A program made the position numbers and the translations under genes. DNA of 8,455 nt from Lachnospiraceae bacterium (GTDB lineage: Bacteria; Bacillota; Clostridia; Lachnospirales; Lachnospiraceae): the NCBI GenBank assembly GCA_017391545.1, contig JAFOYD010000047.1, forward strand, positions 1-8,455, given 5' to 3'. This document shows positions 1 through 5,424 of the stretch, one piece after another (position 1 is the stretch's first letter; each line of letters opens with the position of its first letter). Under the pieces are notes generated by a model. The model was given only the letters and a program-made list of their open reading frames with translations, did no database searches and was not told where the DNA came from.

Positions 1-26
1 GTTGTATTTGAATAGGGGGGAAAGAG

Positions 27-974
27 ATGTCTTTGTTTAAGAAAAAAGATGTGGAAGTACCGGAGAAAGTACAGATTGTAGAAAAGCCGGATTTGTATCC
101 GATCTCACATATTGCAGCCAGTCTTCAGGATTATCAGAAGAAACTTGTGCAGAAAGAAGTCAGTTCCCTTGAGGAGCTGCGCGAAATGCAGCTGGCCTTT
201 AACGAGGTCATGGAAGACAGCGCTGTGCTTCAGGAGAAATTAGAGGATTTTCGCAACCGTTTTCAGACAGTCGGGCAGATTGCAGGACAGTTTGATGAAG
301 TCAAGATGGAGATTGCAGATTCCGTAGGAGAGGCACAGCAACAGGTGACAGGGTTAAAACAAAGTTCGTTGAGTGTCGCAGAGCATTTCGAGGAAATTCA
401 GGATACCTTTGTCGATCTTCAGACTTCCGTACAACAGATTAAGGAATGCATGAAAAAGATTGTATCAATTGCAAATCAGACGAACATGCTTGCACTGAAT
501 GCTTCGATTGAGGCGGCAAGGGCAGGTGAGCAGGGCAAAGGATTTGCGGTGGTTGCAAATCAGGTCAAAAACCTTGCAAATGAGATTAAAGAGCTTGTGA
601 GTACAGTCGATGTCAGCATTGATGATGTGGAACAGGGAACGGATAAACTCAACAACAGTATCACGGAGTCCAAAGAGGCTATGAATGAGAGTATTGAAAA
701 GGTGGAGTCTACTTATCAGGTGTTTGATAAGATCACTTTGGCGGCAGATAGCGCGAGCAAGGTGCAGGATCACATTGCGGAGGCAATTGATATGACCCAT
801 GCAGAGCTTGACGGAGTAAACAGGACAATCAGCGATACGACGAATCAGTATCAGAATGTGCTGGGGCACATCGAAAGGGCAAATGATCTGGGTACCACCA
901 AAAGCTCCATGTTTGAAGATATGGATAACATGCTGTCACAGATTGAACCGTTGGTTAAGGAATATAGCAAATAA
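27..974 (+). CDS. Soluble methyl-accepting chemotaxis-type signalling protein
   Basis: Encodes 315 residues with the cytoplasmic signalling domain of methyl-accepting chemotaxis proteins. The conserved hairpin tip lies at about residues 145-187 and includes the family hallmark EAARAGEQGKGFAVVA (162-177), which contacts CheA and CheW. Flanking stretches (about 35-140 and 190-310) are heptad-rich and should form the long antiparallel coiled coil. There is no signal peptide or membrane segment; the N-terminus is short, charged and lysine-rich (MSLFKKKD), so the protein should be cytoplasmic. No recognisable sensor domain (PAS, GAF, globin) is present; residues 1-40 are too short for one. The start is supported by a GGGGGG stretch at 15-20, six bases upstream of the ATG. 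The gene faces the metal exporter and shares its terminator. The family is certain; the signal it senses is unknown. Confidence 0.93.
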   Translation: MSLFKKKDVEVPEKVQIVEKPDLYPISHIAASLQDYQKKLVQKEVSSLEELREMQLAFNEVMEDSAVLQEKLEDFRNRFQTVGQIAGQFDEVKMEIADSVGEAQQQVTGLKQSSLSVAEHFEEIQDTFVDLQTSVQQIKECMKKIVSIANQTNMLALNASIEAARAGEQGKGFAVVANQVKNLANEIKELVSTVDVSIDDVEQGTDKLNNSITESKEAMNESIEKVESTYQVFDKITLAADSASKVQDHIAEAIDMTHAELDGVNRTISDTTNQYQNVLGHIERANDLGTTKSSMFEDMDNMLSQIEPLVKEYSK

Positions 975-1013
975 AACGAAAAGGACCGATTCCGGTCCTT
1001 TTCGTTTTATTTG
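968..1013. terminator. Bidirectional terminator shared by two convergent genes
   Basis: A perfect 21-bp inverted repeat (968-988 against 993-1013) with a 4-base loop ATTC. Each arm has an A-rich outer part and a GC-containing core (GGACCG/CGGTCC), so either strand gives a stem running into a T-rich arm. The stop codon of the chemotaxis-type gene (972-974) lies in the left arm and that of the convergent exporter gene (1007-1009, minus strand) in the right arm. Both genes end in AAA TAA as a result of the symmetry. Confidence 0.92.
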
Positions 1014-1891
1014 TGTTCTGACGGGTTGACATGTACCATGATATGTTTGACTTTGGGAAAACTCTGTTCAATGGAGTCGTGCACCTGCTCTGCGATATTG
1101 TGGGCTTCGAACAGAGACATACTTCCGTCTGCTGAGATTTCAATATCGACATAAATCTTGTTCCCGAAGGTGCGCGTGTGAAGCAGATCGATTCCAAGCA
1201 CACCGTCCTGTGCAAGTGCGCAGTTCTTTAGCTGTTCTTCGGTTTCTTCGTCACATGCCCGATCGACCATTTTGCTGATGGCGTCCTTGAAGATATCGTA
1301 GGCAGCTTTCAGGATAAAAATGCAGATGACAAGGCTTGCGATGGCATCCATTACAGGAAATCCAAACTGTGCACCACCGATACCGATCAAAGCACCGACA
1401 GAAGAAAGTGCATCAGATCGGTGATGCCATGCGTCTGCCATCAATGCACCGGAGTCAATGCGTTTGGCGTGGATTCTCGTATACCAGAACATTGCCTCTT
1501 TGACGACAATCGATAAGATTGCGGCAATGAGCGCCAGCGTGCCTGGTACTACAAGTGTCTCATAGTGTCCGGCAATGAGCTTTTCTGCGGCAGAAGAACC
1601 AATGCCAAGTCCTGTGATGCCGAGAATCGTGGCAAGGACGATCGCTGCGACACATTCCATTCGCTCATGGCCGTAAGGATGTTCCTTGTCGGATTCCTTG
1701 CTTGAGATTTTGATGCCGATGATGACAACAAAGGTGCTGAAAACGTCGGATGCCGAGTGAATTGCATCACTGACCATCGCACCGGAATGTGCAAAAATAC
1801 CTGCAAATAGCTTGAACACAGATAAAATCACATTGGTGACAATGCTCACGAACGATACCTTCATTGCTACCTTTTCAAAGTTGTTTTCCAT
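1007..1891 (-). CDS. Cation diffusion facilitator (CDF) family metal efflux transporter
   Basis: A 294-residue proton-coupled divalent metal exporter of the inner membrane, full length for the family. About six membrane segments span residues 12-200. The transport-site motifs are present in TM2 (H45xxxD49 in SDAIHSASD) and TM5 (H156xxxD160 in ADAWHHRSD), as is the conserved HPYGHERME loop at 71-79. The C-terminal cytoplasmic dimerisation domain (about 205-290) carries HTR, YVDIEI, EAH and MVHVNP signatures. The His/Asp pairs at both transport sites resemble Zn/Co/Cd-type members more than Mn-type members, which carry Asp at these places. The ATG is preceded by an exact AGGAGGT (minus strand, 1899-1905). 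The NiCo riboswitch in its leader argues that cobalt, nickel or iron(II) is the physiological signal. The family call is firm; the metal is inferred. Confidence 0.95.
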   Translation of the reverse strand: MENNFEKVAMKVSFVSIVTNVILSVFKLFAGIFAHSGAMVSDAIHSASDVFSTFVVIIGIKISSKESDKEHPYGHERMECVAAIVLATILGITGLGIGSSAAEKLIAGHYETLVVPGTLALIAAILSIVVKEAMFWYTRIHAKRIDSGALMADAWHHRSDALSSVGALIGIGGAQFGFPVMDAIASLVICIFILKAAYDIFKDAISKMVDRACDEETEEQLKNCALAQDGVLGIDLLHTRTFGNKIYVDIEISADGSMSLFEAHNIAEQVHDSIEQSFPKVKHIMVHVNPSEHK

Positions 1892-1996
1892 ATTCGTTAC
1901 CTCCTAAAATAAAAAATGAATGCGGTAGCTCTATGGCACATGCGTTTTGAATTTTTATTACTGATTTGAGTGAGGGAATAAATCGGAAGATTTTCC

Positions 1997-2051
1997 AAAA
2001 AGAAAACACCCACGTATTCAGTAATGTTAGCAACTACTGTCCCGCGGATGT
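1997..2051 (-). terminator. Riboswitch expression platform: conditional intrinsic terminator
   Basis: On the minus strand ACATCCGCG (2051-2043) can pair with CGTGGGTGT (2014-2006) in nine pairs, two of them G-U. An inner hairpin CAGTA/TACTG (2039-2035 with 2023-2019) adds to it, and the stem is followed at once by a T-rich tract (2005-1997, TTTCTTTTT). The 5' arm of this terminator is the 3' strand of riboswitch helix P4, and the inner hairpin uses the 3' strand of P1. The two folds are therefore mutually exclusive: the ligand-bound aptamer should prevent termination and switch the exporter on. The pairing is seen directly; the switching direction is inferred and agrees with known NiCo riboswitches. 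Confidence 0.72.
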
Positions 2052-2115
2052 ACGATATCCACTGTCGCGTCTGCGACCCGGCTCCATAGGCGTCTGCCCC
2101 GGCCTGCTCAGTTTG
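2031..2115 (-). ncRNA. NiCo (czcD) riboswitch aptamer
   Basis: The minus strand carries the conserved blocks of the NiCo/czcD aptamer in order: CTGAGCAGGC, AGCCGGGTCGC, GCGACA and GGGACAG. P1 is formed by CAAACTG (2115-2109) and CAGT..TTG (2039-2031). A P3 hairpin GTCGC-AGAC-GCGAC is perfect, and P4 pairs GTGGAT with ATCCGC. The repeated GC-rich junction segments match those that bind metal cooperatively in the published structure, as recalled. The element sits in the leader of a CDF exporter, its usual genetic partner. The class is known to respond to Co2+ and Ni2+, and iron(II) has also been proposed as its physiological ligand. Confidence 0.93.
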
Positions 2116-2146
2116 TACTGTAAATGATTGCAGTGCAAAGAGTGTT

Positions 2147-2174
2147 TTTATAATATATCATAATTGTATGACAA
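2147..2174 (-). promoter_or_regulatory. Candidate promoter of the riboswitch-exporter transcript
   Basis: On the minus strand, TTGTCA (2174-2169) and TATAAA (2152-2147) are separated by 16 bp. The predicted start is near 2140, about 25 nt upstream of the riboswitch P1 helix. The surrounding DNA is very AT-rich, so an alternative pair (TTGCAA with TATATT, 17 bp apart) is also possible. No other unit lies between this site and the aptamer. Confidence 0.5.
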
Positions 2175-2244
2175 TTGCAAGAAAAAAGTTACAAAAGTTA
2201 TACACATTATTTTTTTAGCATTTGTGTACTTTTTGGAAAATAAA

Positions 2245-2253
2245 TGTTATAGT
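2245..2253 (+). promoter_or_regulatory. Extended -10 promoter for the pan leader transcript
   Basis: TGTTATAGT is an extended -10 element (TG-N-TATAGT). No convincing -35 hexamer lies 17 bp upstream, as is common for extended -10 promoters. The predicted start, about 2260, falls only a few bases before the first pan stem-loop at 2263, so the structured RNA would begin right at the 5' end of the transcript. The promoter is divergent from that of the metal exporter, with about 70 bp of AT-rich DNA between the two. Confidence 0.55.
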
Positions 2254-2262
2254 ACTAACGGA

Positions 2263-2375
2263 CGGATGATATTCTGCACATGCGGAAATGATACCGGAAC
2301 ATATTAGGAAAAGAAATCAGACTTTTGAGGATTGCTTTGACGCATACACAGATCGGTTGCACCGACTGTGATATG
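2263..2375 (+). ncRNA. Tandem stem-loop leader, probable pan RNA motif
   Basis: Two stem-loops share one unusual plan. The first (2263-2296) has CGG/CCG, a bulged A on the 3' side (2293), a five-position helix ATGAT/ATGAT with one G-G mismatch, a bulged A on the 5' side (2271), then TTCTGC/GCGGAA closing an ACAT loop. The second (2343-2375) has CATA/TATG, a bulged A on the 3' side (2371), five pairs CACAG/CTGTG, a bulged A on the 5' side (2352), then TCGGT/ACCGA closing a TGC loop. Stem-loops with two conserved bulged adenosines, often in pairs, upstream of pantothenate genes are the description of the pan motif. The remnant of panD downstream supports the identification. Rfam-level consensus bases could not be checked here. 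Confidence 0.8.
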
Positions 2376-2397
2376 ACACACAACAGACAATCGCGGC

Positions 2398-2415
2398 CGC
2401 TTCCGAAAGGAGGCG
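2398..2415 (+). promoter_or_regulatory. Hairpin that sequesters a ribosome binding site (GAAA tetraloop)
   Basis: CGCTTCC (2398-2404) pairs with GGAGGCG (2409-2415) around a GAAA tetraloop, giving seven pairs including one U-G. The Shine-Dalgarno sequence AAGGAGG (2407-2413) is mostly inside the 3' arm. It follows the pan stem-loops and precedes the first reading frame of the former operon, so it may control translation initiation. The hairpin is visible in the sequence; a regulatory role is inference. A NotI-type palindrome (GCGGCCGC, 2393-2400) overlaps its 5' arm and could form a competing pairing. Confidence 0.5.
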
Positions 2416-2416
2416 T

Positions 2417-2470
2417 TTGATACTGTTTGATGGTATTAAAATTGGTTTTATCGGAGCCGGATGGCGGTGA
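2417..2470 (+). pseudogene. Broken 5' end of a Rossmann-fold (DUF2520-type) gene
   Basis: Read from the TTG at 2417 (or the CTG at 2423, better spaced from AAGGAGG at 2407-2413), this frame gives a peptide ending IKIGFIGAG-WR and then a stop at 2468-2470. KIGFIGAG is the first beta strand and glycine-rich dinucleotide loop of NAD(P)-binding Rossmann proteins such as ProC and the DUF2520 family. The protein stops just where the conserved domain should begin. The next reading frame, starting at 2461 with a different phase, resumes in the middle of a DUF2520-type protein. I read this as an internal deletion of roughly 100-120 codons with a frame change. The exact start codon is uncertain. Confidence 0.65.
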
Positions 2471-2784
2471 GCAGTAAGGAAAACTCATGGAAAGAGCTTT
2501 CAAAGACACTGTTTACAATTGAGGGTGATGAGAAGTATCTCTCATGTATTGAAAAAATGTTTCGCGATATGGGAAACCGTACCAGAACCATTTCAGCAGA
2601 AAACAAAACAAAGTATCACGCAGCAGCACGTATGGTGCAGACCGGTGACAAGATCATCCTTATGGCATATACACAGGTGACACCCGAGGAGGCAAAGGGA
2701 TTAAGACCGACAGTGCTTTTTGTGGATGATGCAAATAAGGTGACAAAAGTGACGAATTACGAAAAGCATGGTGAAATAGCTTAA
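2461..2784 (+). CDS. Chimeric remnant: DUF2520 middle segment fused to PanD C-terminus
   Basis: An open frame of 107 codons that looks like a deletion product. Residues 1-56 (AVSSKENSW..TLFTIEGDEKYL..MGNR..ENKTKYHAAA) match, from memory, the central part of Rossmann-like DUF2520 proteins, including FTIEGD and KYHAAA. Residues 54-107 (AAARMVQTGDKIILMAY..TPEEAKGLRPTVLFVD) match the C-terminal part of aspartate 1-decarboxylase PanD (E. coli NGAAAHCASVGDIVIIASF..MPDEEARTWRPNVAYF). The PanD self-cleavage Gly-Ser site and active-site residues lie upstream in intact PanD and are absent, so it cannot be a decarboxylase. The junction is a GCAGCAGCA run (2620-2628) coding for the Ala-Ala-Ala found in both families, consistent with deletion between short repeats. 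No good ribosome binding site precedes the ATG; translation, if any, may be coupled to the short upstream frame. Probably a pseudogene. Confidence 0.72.
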   Translation: MAVSSKENSWKELSKTLFTIEGDEKYLSCIEKMFRDMGNRTRTISAENKTKYHAAARMVQTGDKIILMAYTQVTPEEAKGLRPTVLFVDDANKVTKVTNYEKHGEIA

Positions 2785-2803
2785 GCTGCAAGGAGAGATT
2801 GAT

Positions 2804-3181
2804 ATGAATTTGAAACAGATACATCATGTTGCGATTATTGGAAGCGACTATGAGAAATCAAAGCATTTTTATGTGGATTTGCTGGGATTTGACGTCATCC
2901 GTGAAAATTACAGGGCCGAGCGTGAGGATTACAAAATTGACCTTCAGCTTGCAGATTGTGAGATTGAGCTTTTTATCATGAAGGATCATCCAAAGCGCCT
3001 TAGCCCGGAAGCATACGGACTCCGCCATCTTGCCTTCCGTGTGGAGTCCGTAGAGGATACCGTGCAGGCGCTGAATCGGCTTGGCATTGAGACAGAGCCA
3101 GTGCGCGTGGATACGTTTACCGGTAAAAAGATGACATTCTTCTTTGATCCGGACGGACTTCCGCTTGAAATTCACGAATAA
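2804..3181 (+). CDS. gloA2: SMU1112c/YaeR-family glyoxalase I-like (VOC) metalloprotein
   Basis: A 125-residue single-copy vicinal-oxygen-chelate protein of the usual length for the YaeR/SMU1112c group. Family signatures are visible: HHVAIIGSDYEKSKHFY (7-23), LGF, the LRHLAF block (73-78), and the C-terminal FFFDPDGLPLEIHE. The four expected metal ligands are His8, Glu55, His75 and Glu122, close in spacing to glyoxalase I (His5, Glu56, His74, Glu122 in E. coli). A cytoplasmic metal-dependent lyase or isomerase is likely, but the substrate of this subgroup is not settled and methylglyoxal activity should not be assumed. AAGGAGAG (2790-2797) lies six bases upstream of the ATG. The gene starts 19 bp after the pan-operon scar with no terminator between, so it probably shares its transcript. 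Confidence 0.88.
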   Translation: MNLKQIHHVAIIGSDYEKSKHFYVDLLGFDVIRENYRAEREDYKIDLQLADCEIELFIMKDHPKRLSPEAYGLRHLAFRVESVEDTVQALNRLGIETEPVRVDTFTGKKMTFFFDPDGLPLEIHE

Positions 3182-3196
3182 TGGAACAGAAATCAG

Positions 3197-3230
3197 AGTG
3201 CATGGGACAAGGCTGTTTCATGCACTTTTT
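3197..3230 (+). terminator. Intrinsic terminator after the glyoxalase-fold gene
   Basis: AGTGCATG (3197-3204) pairs perfectly with CATGCACT (3219-3226), with a possible inner ACA/TGT pairing, and is followed by a T run (3226-3230). It lies 15 bp after the stop codon and before the promoter of the next unit. Confidence 0.82.
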
Positions 3231-3268
3231 GCGTGTGCAGCTGATTCGGAAATTGAACTATCCGTTAC

Positions 3269-3297
3269 ATGACATCCGATCAGAGATATTCTACAAT
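3269..3297 (+). promoter_or_regulatory. Sigma-A-type promoter of the 542-residue gene
   Basis: ATGACA (3269-3274, five of six to TTGACA) and TACAAT (3292-3297, five of six to TATAAT) are separated by exactly 17 bp. The predicted start is near 3304, giving a leader of about 24 nt that contains the ribosome binding site GGAGGT (3314-3319), eight bases from the ATG. Confidence 0.7.
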
Positions 3298-3327
3298 ATA
3301 GTAAAAGACAATCGGAGGTAGGTAACA

Positions 3328-4956
3328 ATGGGTATTGAGATACATCTTTCCATATCGGATTCAGTGACACAACAGGAGTGGGAAACGGTCTATGAGGAGA
3401 CACTACAGCTTGTACAGGCATTTCCGTTTGCGGACTTAAAAAGGGTACTCATCAAAGGGATTCCCGTGCGCTGCCTGGTGCCGACAAGAGAGCAGAAGGA
3501 AATTGGCAGATGGAATCATGGCAAAATTGACGCGGGCTGGTCGGCAGTGGGCGATTATGAGACTATGATGACAGCTGAGGATTATTATTTGCCAAGAAAT
3601 CTTGTGAATGACCGGAAAGCTGCGCCTGACGGGAAGGATGCACTTTTAGGAATCATTTGCGATGACATGGATGAGGACTGGGACGATTCCCCCTACCAAA
3701 AATTTTATGCATTATGGAGAAACAAGACACAGGGTAAAACTTATCATCTGTATCTGCTGGCAATTGCCTGCCTGATTCAGGCGCGCCTTGGCAAAAAGGC
3801 ATTTGTGTATGGCAGTATCACCAGAGGGCAGTGCAGGAAGGCTGTTGAGATGGCAAATGAACATCTCTCCACGCCAATCGACCTACCGGATCAATGTGAC
3901 ATGGAGCGCTTTTTTAGGAGAGTGTCAGATCTGCCATTGAACAGAAAGCAGCAATTGACCGTGTTTGTGAAATTGTACCTTGGAACACAGGATGCGGAGT
4001 TTGGTACATTTCTGCGAAGGGCATATTCGGAGGAAGTATGTGATGCGTATTGGCAAAAAGTGTTTCAGGAATTTTCATTTGGTACAATGGGCTTTGAGGA
4101 CAGTCTCAGCAACTACCTGCTTTGGGGATTTGATTTGGAAAAACTCTGTCAGTTTGTGAATGAAAAAGGTGCGGAATTTGTAAATCGTGTGATGGATGCA
4201 AAGCTGCATATAAAAGATAAGGACTGCAGTGATGTTTTGCAGATCGATCGGGAGGAATCGCGTCCCTATAGTGTCGTAACGTTATTTGCGCAGCTTGCAT
4301 TTGCAGGAGCCAAAAACCGTAAGGTGGACAGATACATTCCGATCGAAGAAATCAGAAAGTCGCTTCGCAAGGGACTTGCGGGGCAGTGTGATACAGACAC
4401 TGTGATTGATGAATACCTTGCTGCGGAGACAGAAAAGCCGCCAATCAGGATTCCTAAAAAGGGCATGTCCGAAGAAGAAATAAAGGATGCGTACAGTCAG
4501 GATGCCGCGGATGTATTTTCGCAGATTATGGAGCTCAAGAGACAGGAGCTTGACGATGAGCGACAGAAGTATGTTATTGATGCGTATGAAGATTTGATTT
4601 ATTATAAAAAGGGAGATACCATGCACCCTGATATCATGGACTCGTTGTGTAGTATGTTCGTGTTTTTTGGCAGTATGCTTCAGGAAGATGCTTACCGGAA
4701 ACTGATGTCGTGTTCCGTAAAGGTAAGATGGGAATGGCTGGCTGAACAAAATGAGCACTTCCTGTTCAGGGACAAGGACTGGGAGCGTATATTTACGGAT
4801 ATTGAGGAGCGTGAGGAGGCATATGCCAGATATTATCCGATGATGCGGGCTGATATCAAAAGCGAGGATCATAGATTTATGGTCACAGCGGTGGCATTGA
4901 ATGATGAGCTTTATGCGTATGGCAAGGAGCTTGCCCAAACGCATCAGGCACGTTGA
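3328..4956 (+). CDS. Hypothetical 542-residue cytoplasmic protein
   Basis: I do not recognise a characterised family. The protein is 542 residues, acidic and rich in Trp and Tyr, with no signal peptide and no clear membrane segment (the most hydrophobic stretch, about 140-152, is short). Notable blocks are an acidic-aromatic segment DDMDEDWDDSPYQKFYALW (112-130), a conserved-looking YGSITRGQCRKAVEMAN (161-177), and a largely helical C-terminal half with a charged stretch at 380-412. No nucleotide-binding loop, nuclease or protease motif could be found. The start is fixed by GGAGGT and a good promoter just upstream. The next gene, an XRE regulator, begins 20 bp after the stop, so the two are probably co-transcribed and may work together. 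The frame is intact, without signs of decay. Confidence 0.85.
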   Translation: MGIEIHLSISDSVTQQEWETVYEETLQLVQAFPFADLKRVLIKGIPVRCLVPTREQKEIGRWNHGKIDAGWSAVGDYETMMTAEDYYLPRNLVNDRKAAPDGKDALLGIICDDMDEDWDDSPYQKFYALWRNKTQGKTYHLYLLAIACLIQARLGKKAFVYGSITRGQCRKAVEMANEHLSTPIDLPDQCDMERFFRRVSDLPLNRKQQLTVFVKLYLGTQDAEFGTFLRRAYSEEVCDAYWQKVFQEFSFGTMGFEDSLSNYLLWGFDLEKLCQFVNEKGAEFVNRVMDAKLHIKDKDCSDVLQIDREESRPYSVVTLFAQLAFAGAKNRKVDRYIPIEEIRKSLRKGLAGQCDTDTVIDEYLAAETEKPPIRIPKKGMSEEEIKDAYSQDAADVFSQIMELKRQELDDERQKYVIDAYEDLIYYKKGDTMHPDIMDSLCSMFVFFGSMLQEDAYRKLMSCSVKVRWEWLAEQNEHFLFRDKDWERIFTDIEEREEAYARYYPMMRADIKSEDHRFMVTAVALNDELYAYGKELAQTHQAR

Positions 4957-4976
4957 TTACAAAGGAGGGAACTTTC

Positions 4977-5366
4977 ATGCACAGACCGGAATATGATATG
5001 AAGATCATTGGTAGAAACTTAAAACGATTGCGGGAAGGCAAAAACCTTTCCGTTGATGAAGTGCGCAAGTATCTTCAGCTGGGGTCCGTTCAGGCAATCT
5101 ATAAGTATGAGAATGGCACAAACTACCCGCAAGCAGATACGATGTTTGCCCTGATGGAGCTCTATGACGCAGACTTGTGCGACCTTGTCTGTGAGGAAAT
5201 CGTACCGCGTGGAATCGGGGAAAAAGACGAAGGGGATTTCGGAGACGACCTTGAGGTTGCATTTGAGATTGAGAATCATGTGAACGCGGTAAATCAGTTC
5301 AGAAAGAGACAGGCATTAAGATTAATGAAATATTATGAGCTGTATATAAAAAGAATTGCAACCTAA
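4977..5366 (+). CDS. XRE-family helix-turn-helix transcriptional regulator
   Basis: 129 residues from the ATG at 4977, preceded by AAAGGAGGG (4961-4969); a longer frame from a TTG at 4953 would place this ribosome binding site inside the gene, so it is rejected. Residues about 9-66 form a Cro/CI-type domain: IIGRNLKRLREGKNLSVDEVRKYL (helices 1-2), GSVQAIYKYENG (recognition helix 3, with the typical Y-x-x-E-x-G ending) and YPQADTMFALMELYD. The C-terminal ~60 residues are charged, and the last part (about 105-127) looks helical, with no known sensor or enzyme domain. It probably acts as a DNA-binding repressor or activator in the cytoplasm. It lies directly after the 542-residue gene and may regulate that promoter, though no clear palindromic operator was found. 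Confidence 0.88.
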   Translation: MHRPEYDMKIIGRNLKRLREGKNLSVDEVRKYLQLGSVQAIYKYENGTNYPQADTMFALMELYDADLCDLVCEEIVPRGIGEKDEGDFGDDLEVAFEIENHVNAVNQFRKRQALRLMKYYELYIKRIAT

Positions 5367-5367
5367 T

Positions 5368-5424
5368 CTTACAAAAATTTTACCTAAAATATACAAGATC
5401 GTGATATCTGTCTTTACATAAAAT
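5368..5424 (+). promoter_or_regulatory. Pho-box repeats and -10 element of the phoA promoter
   Basis: Three hexamers resembling the PhoP/PhoB half site TT(T/A)ACA occur at an exact 11-bp period: CTTACA (5368), TTTACC (5379) and TATACA (5390). A degenerate fourth (GTGATA) lies at 5401. They are separated by AT-rich 5-bp spacers. A -10 element TAAAAT lies at 5419-5424 with no consensus -35, as expected for a promoter that needs PhoP. Three to four direct repeats just upstream of a weak core promoter are the known layout of Firmicute Pho-regulon promoters, and the downstream gene is an alkaline phosphatase. Induction by phosphate limitation is inferred. Confidence 0.72.

Noticed and set aside
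2184..2200. Direct repeat AAAAGTTA at 9-bp period between the divergent promoters
   Set aside because: Short and A-rich; could be an operator but nothing else supports it.
2198..2206. TTATACACA, a match to a DnaA box
   Set aside because: A single box in AT-rich DNA between divergent promoters, with no cluster of boxes and no replication genes nearby, is likely chance.
2430..2478. Short 15-codon frame starting at the ATG at 2430 in the third phase
   Set aside because: It is very short and shows no resemblance to a known leader peptide; the overlapping frame encoding KIGFIGAG explains this DNA better.
4282..4944. Long minus-strand open frame opposite the 542-residue gene
   Set aside because: It lacks a ribosome binding site and recognisable content, and the plus-strand gene has a promoter, a ribosome binding site and a co-directional partner.
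4953..4976. Longer N-terminus of the XRE regulator from a TTG at 4953, overlapping the upstream gene
   Set aside because: The strong ribosome binding site AAAGGAGGG (4961-4969) would lie inside the coding region and is correctly spaced for the ATG at 4977.
5367..5400. Possible terminator after the XRE regulator
   Set aside because: No stable stem with a T run could be found; the AT-rich segment is better explained by the Pho-box repeats.
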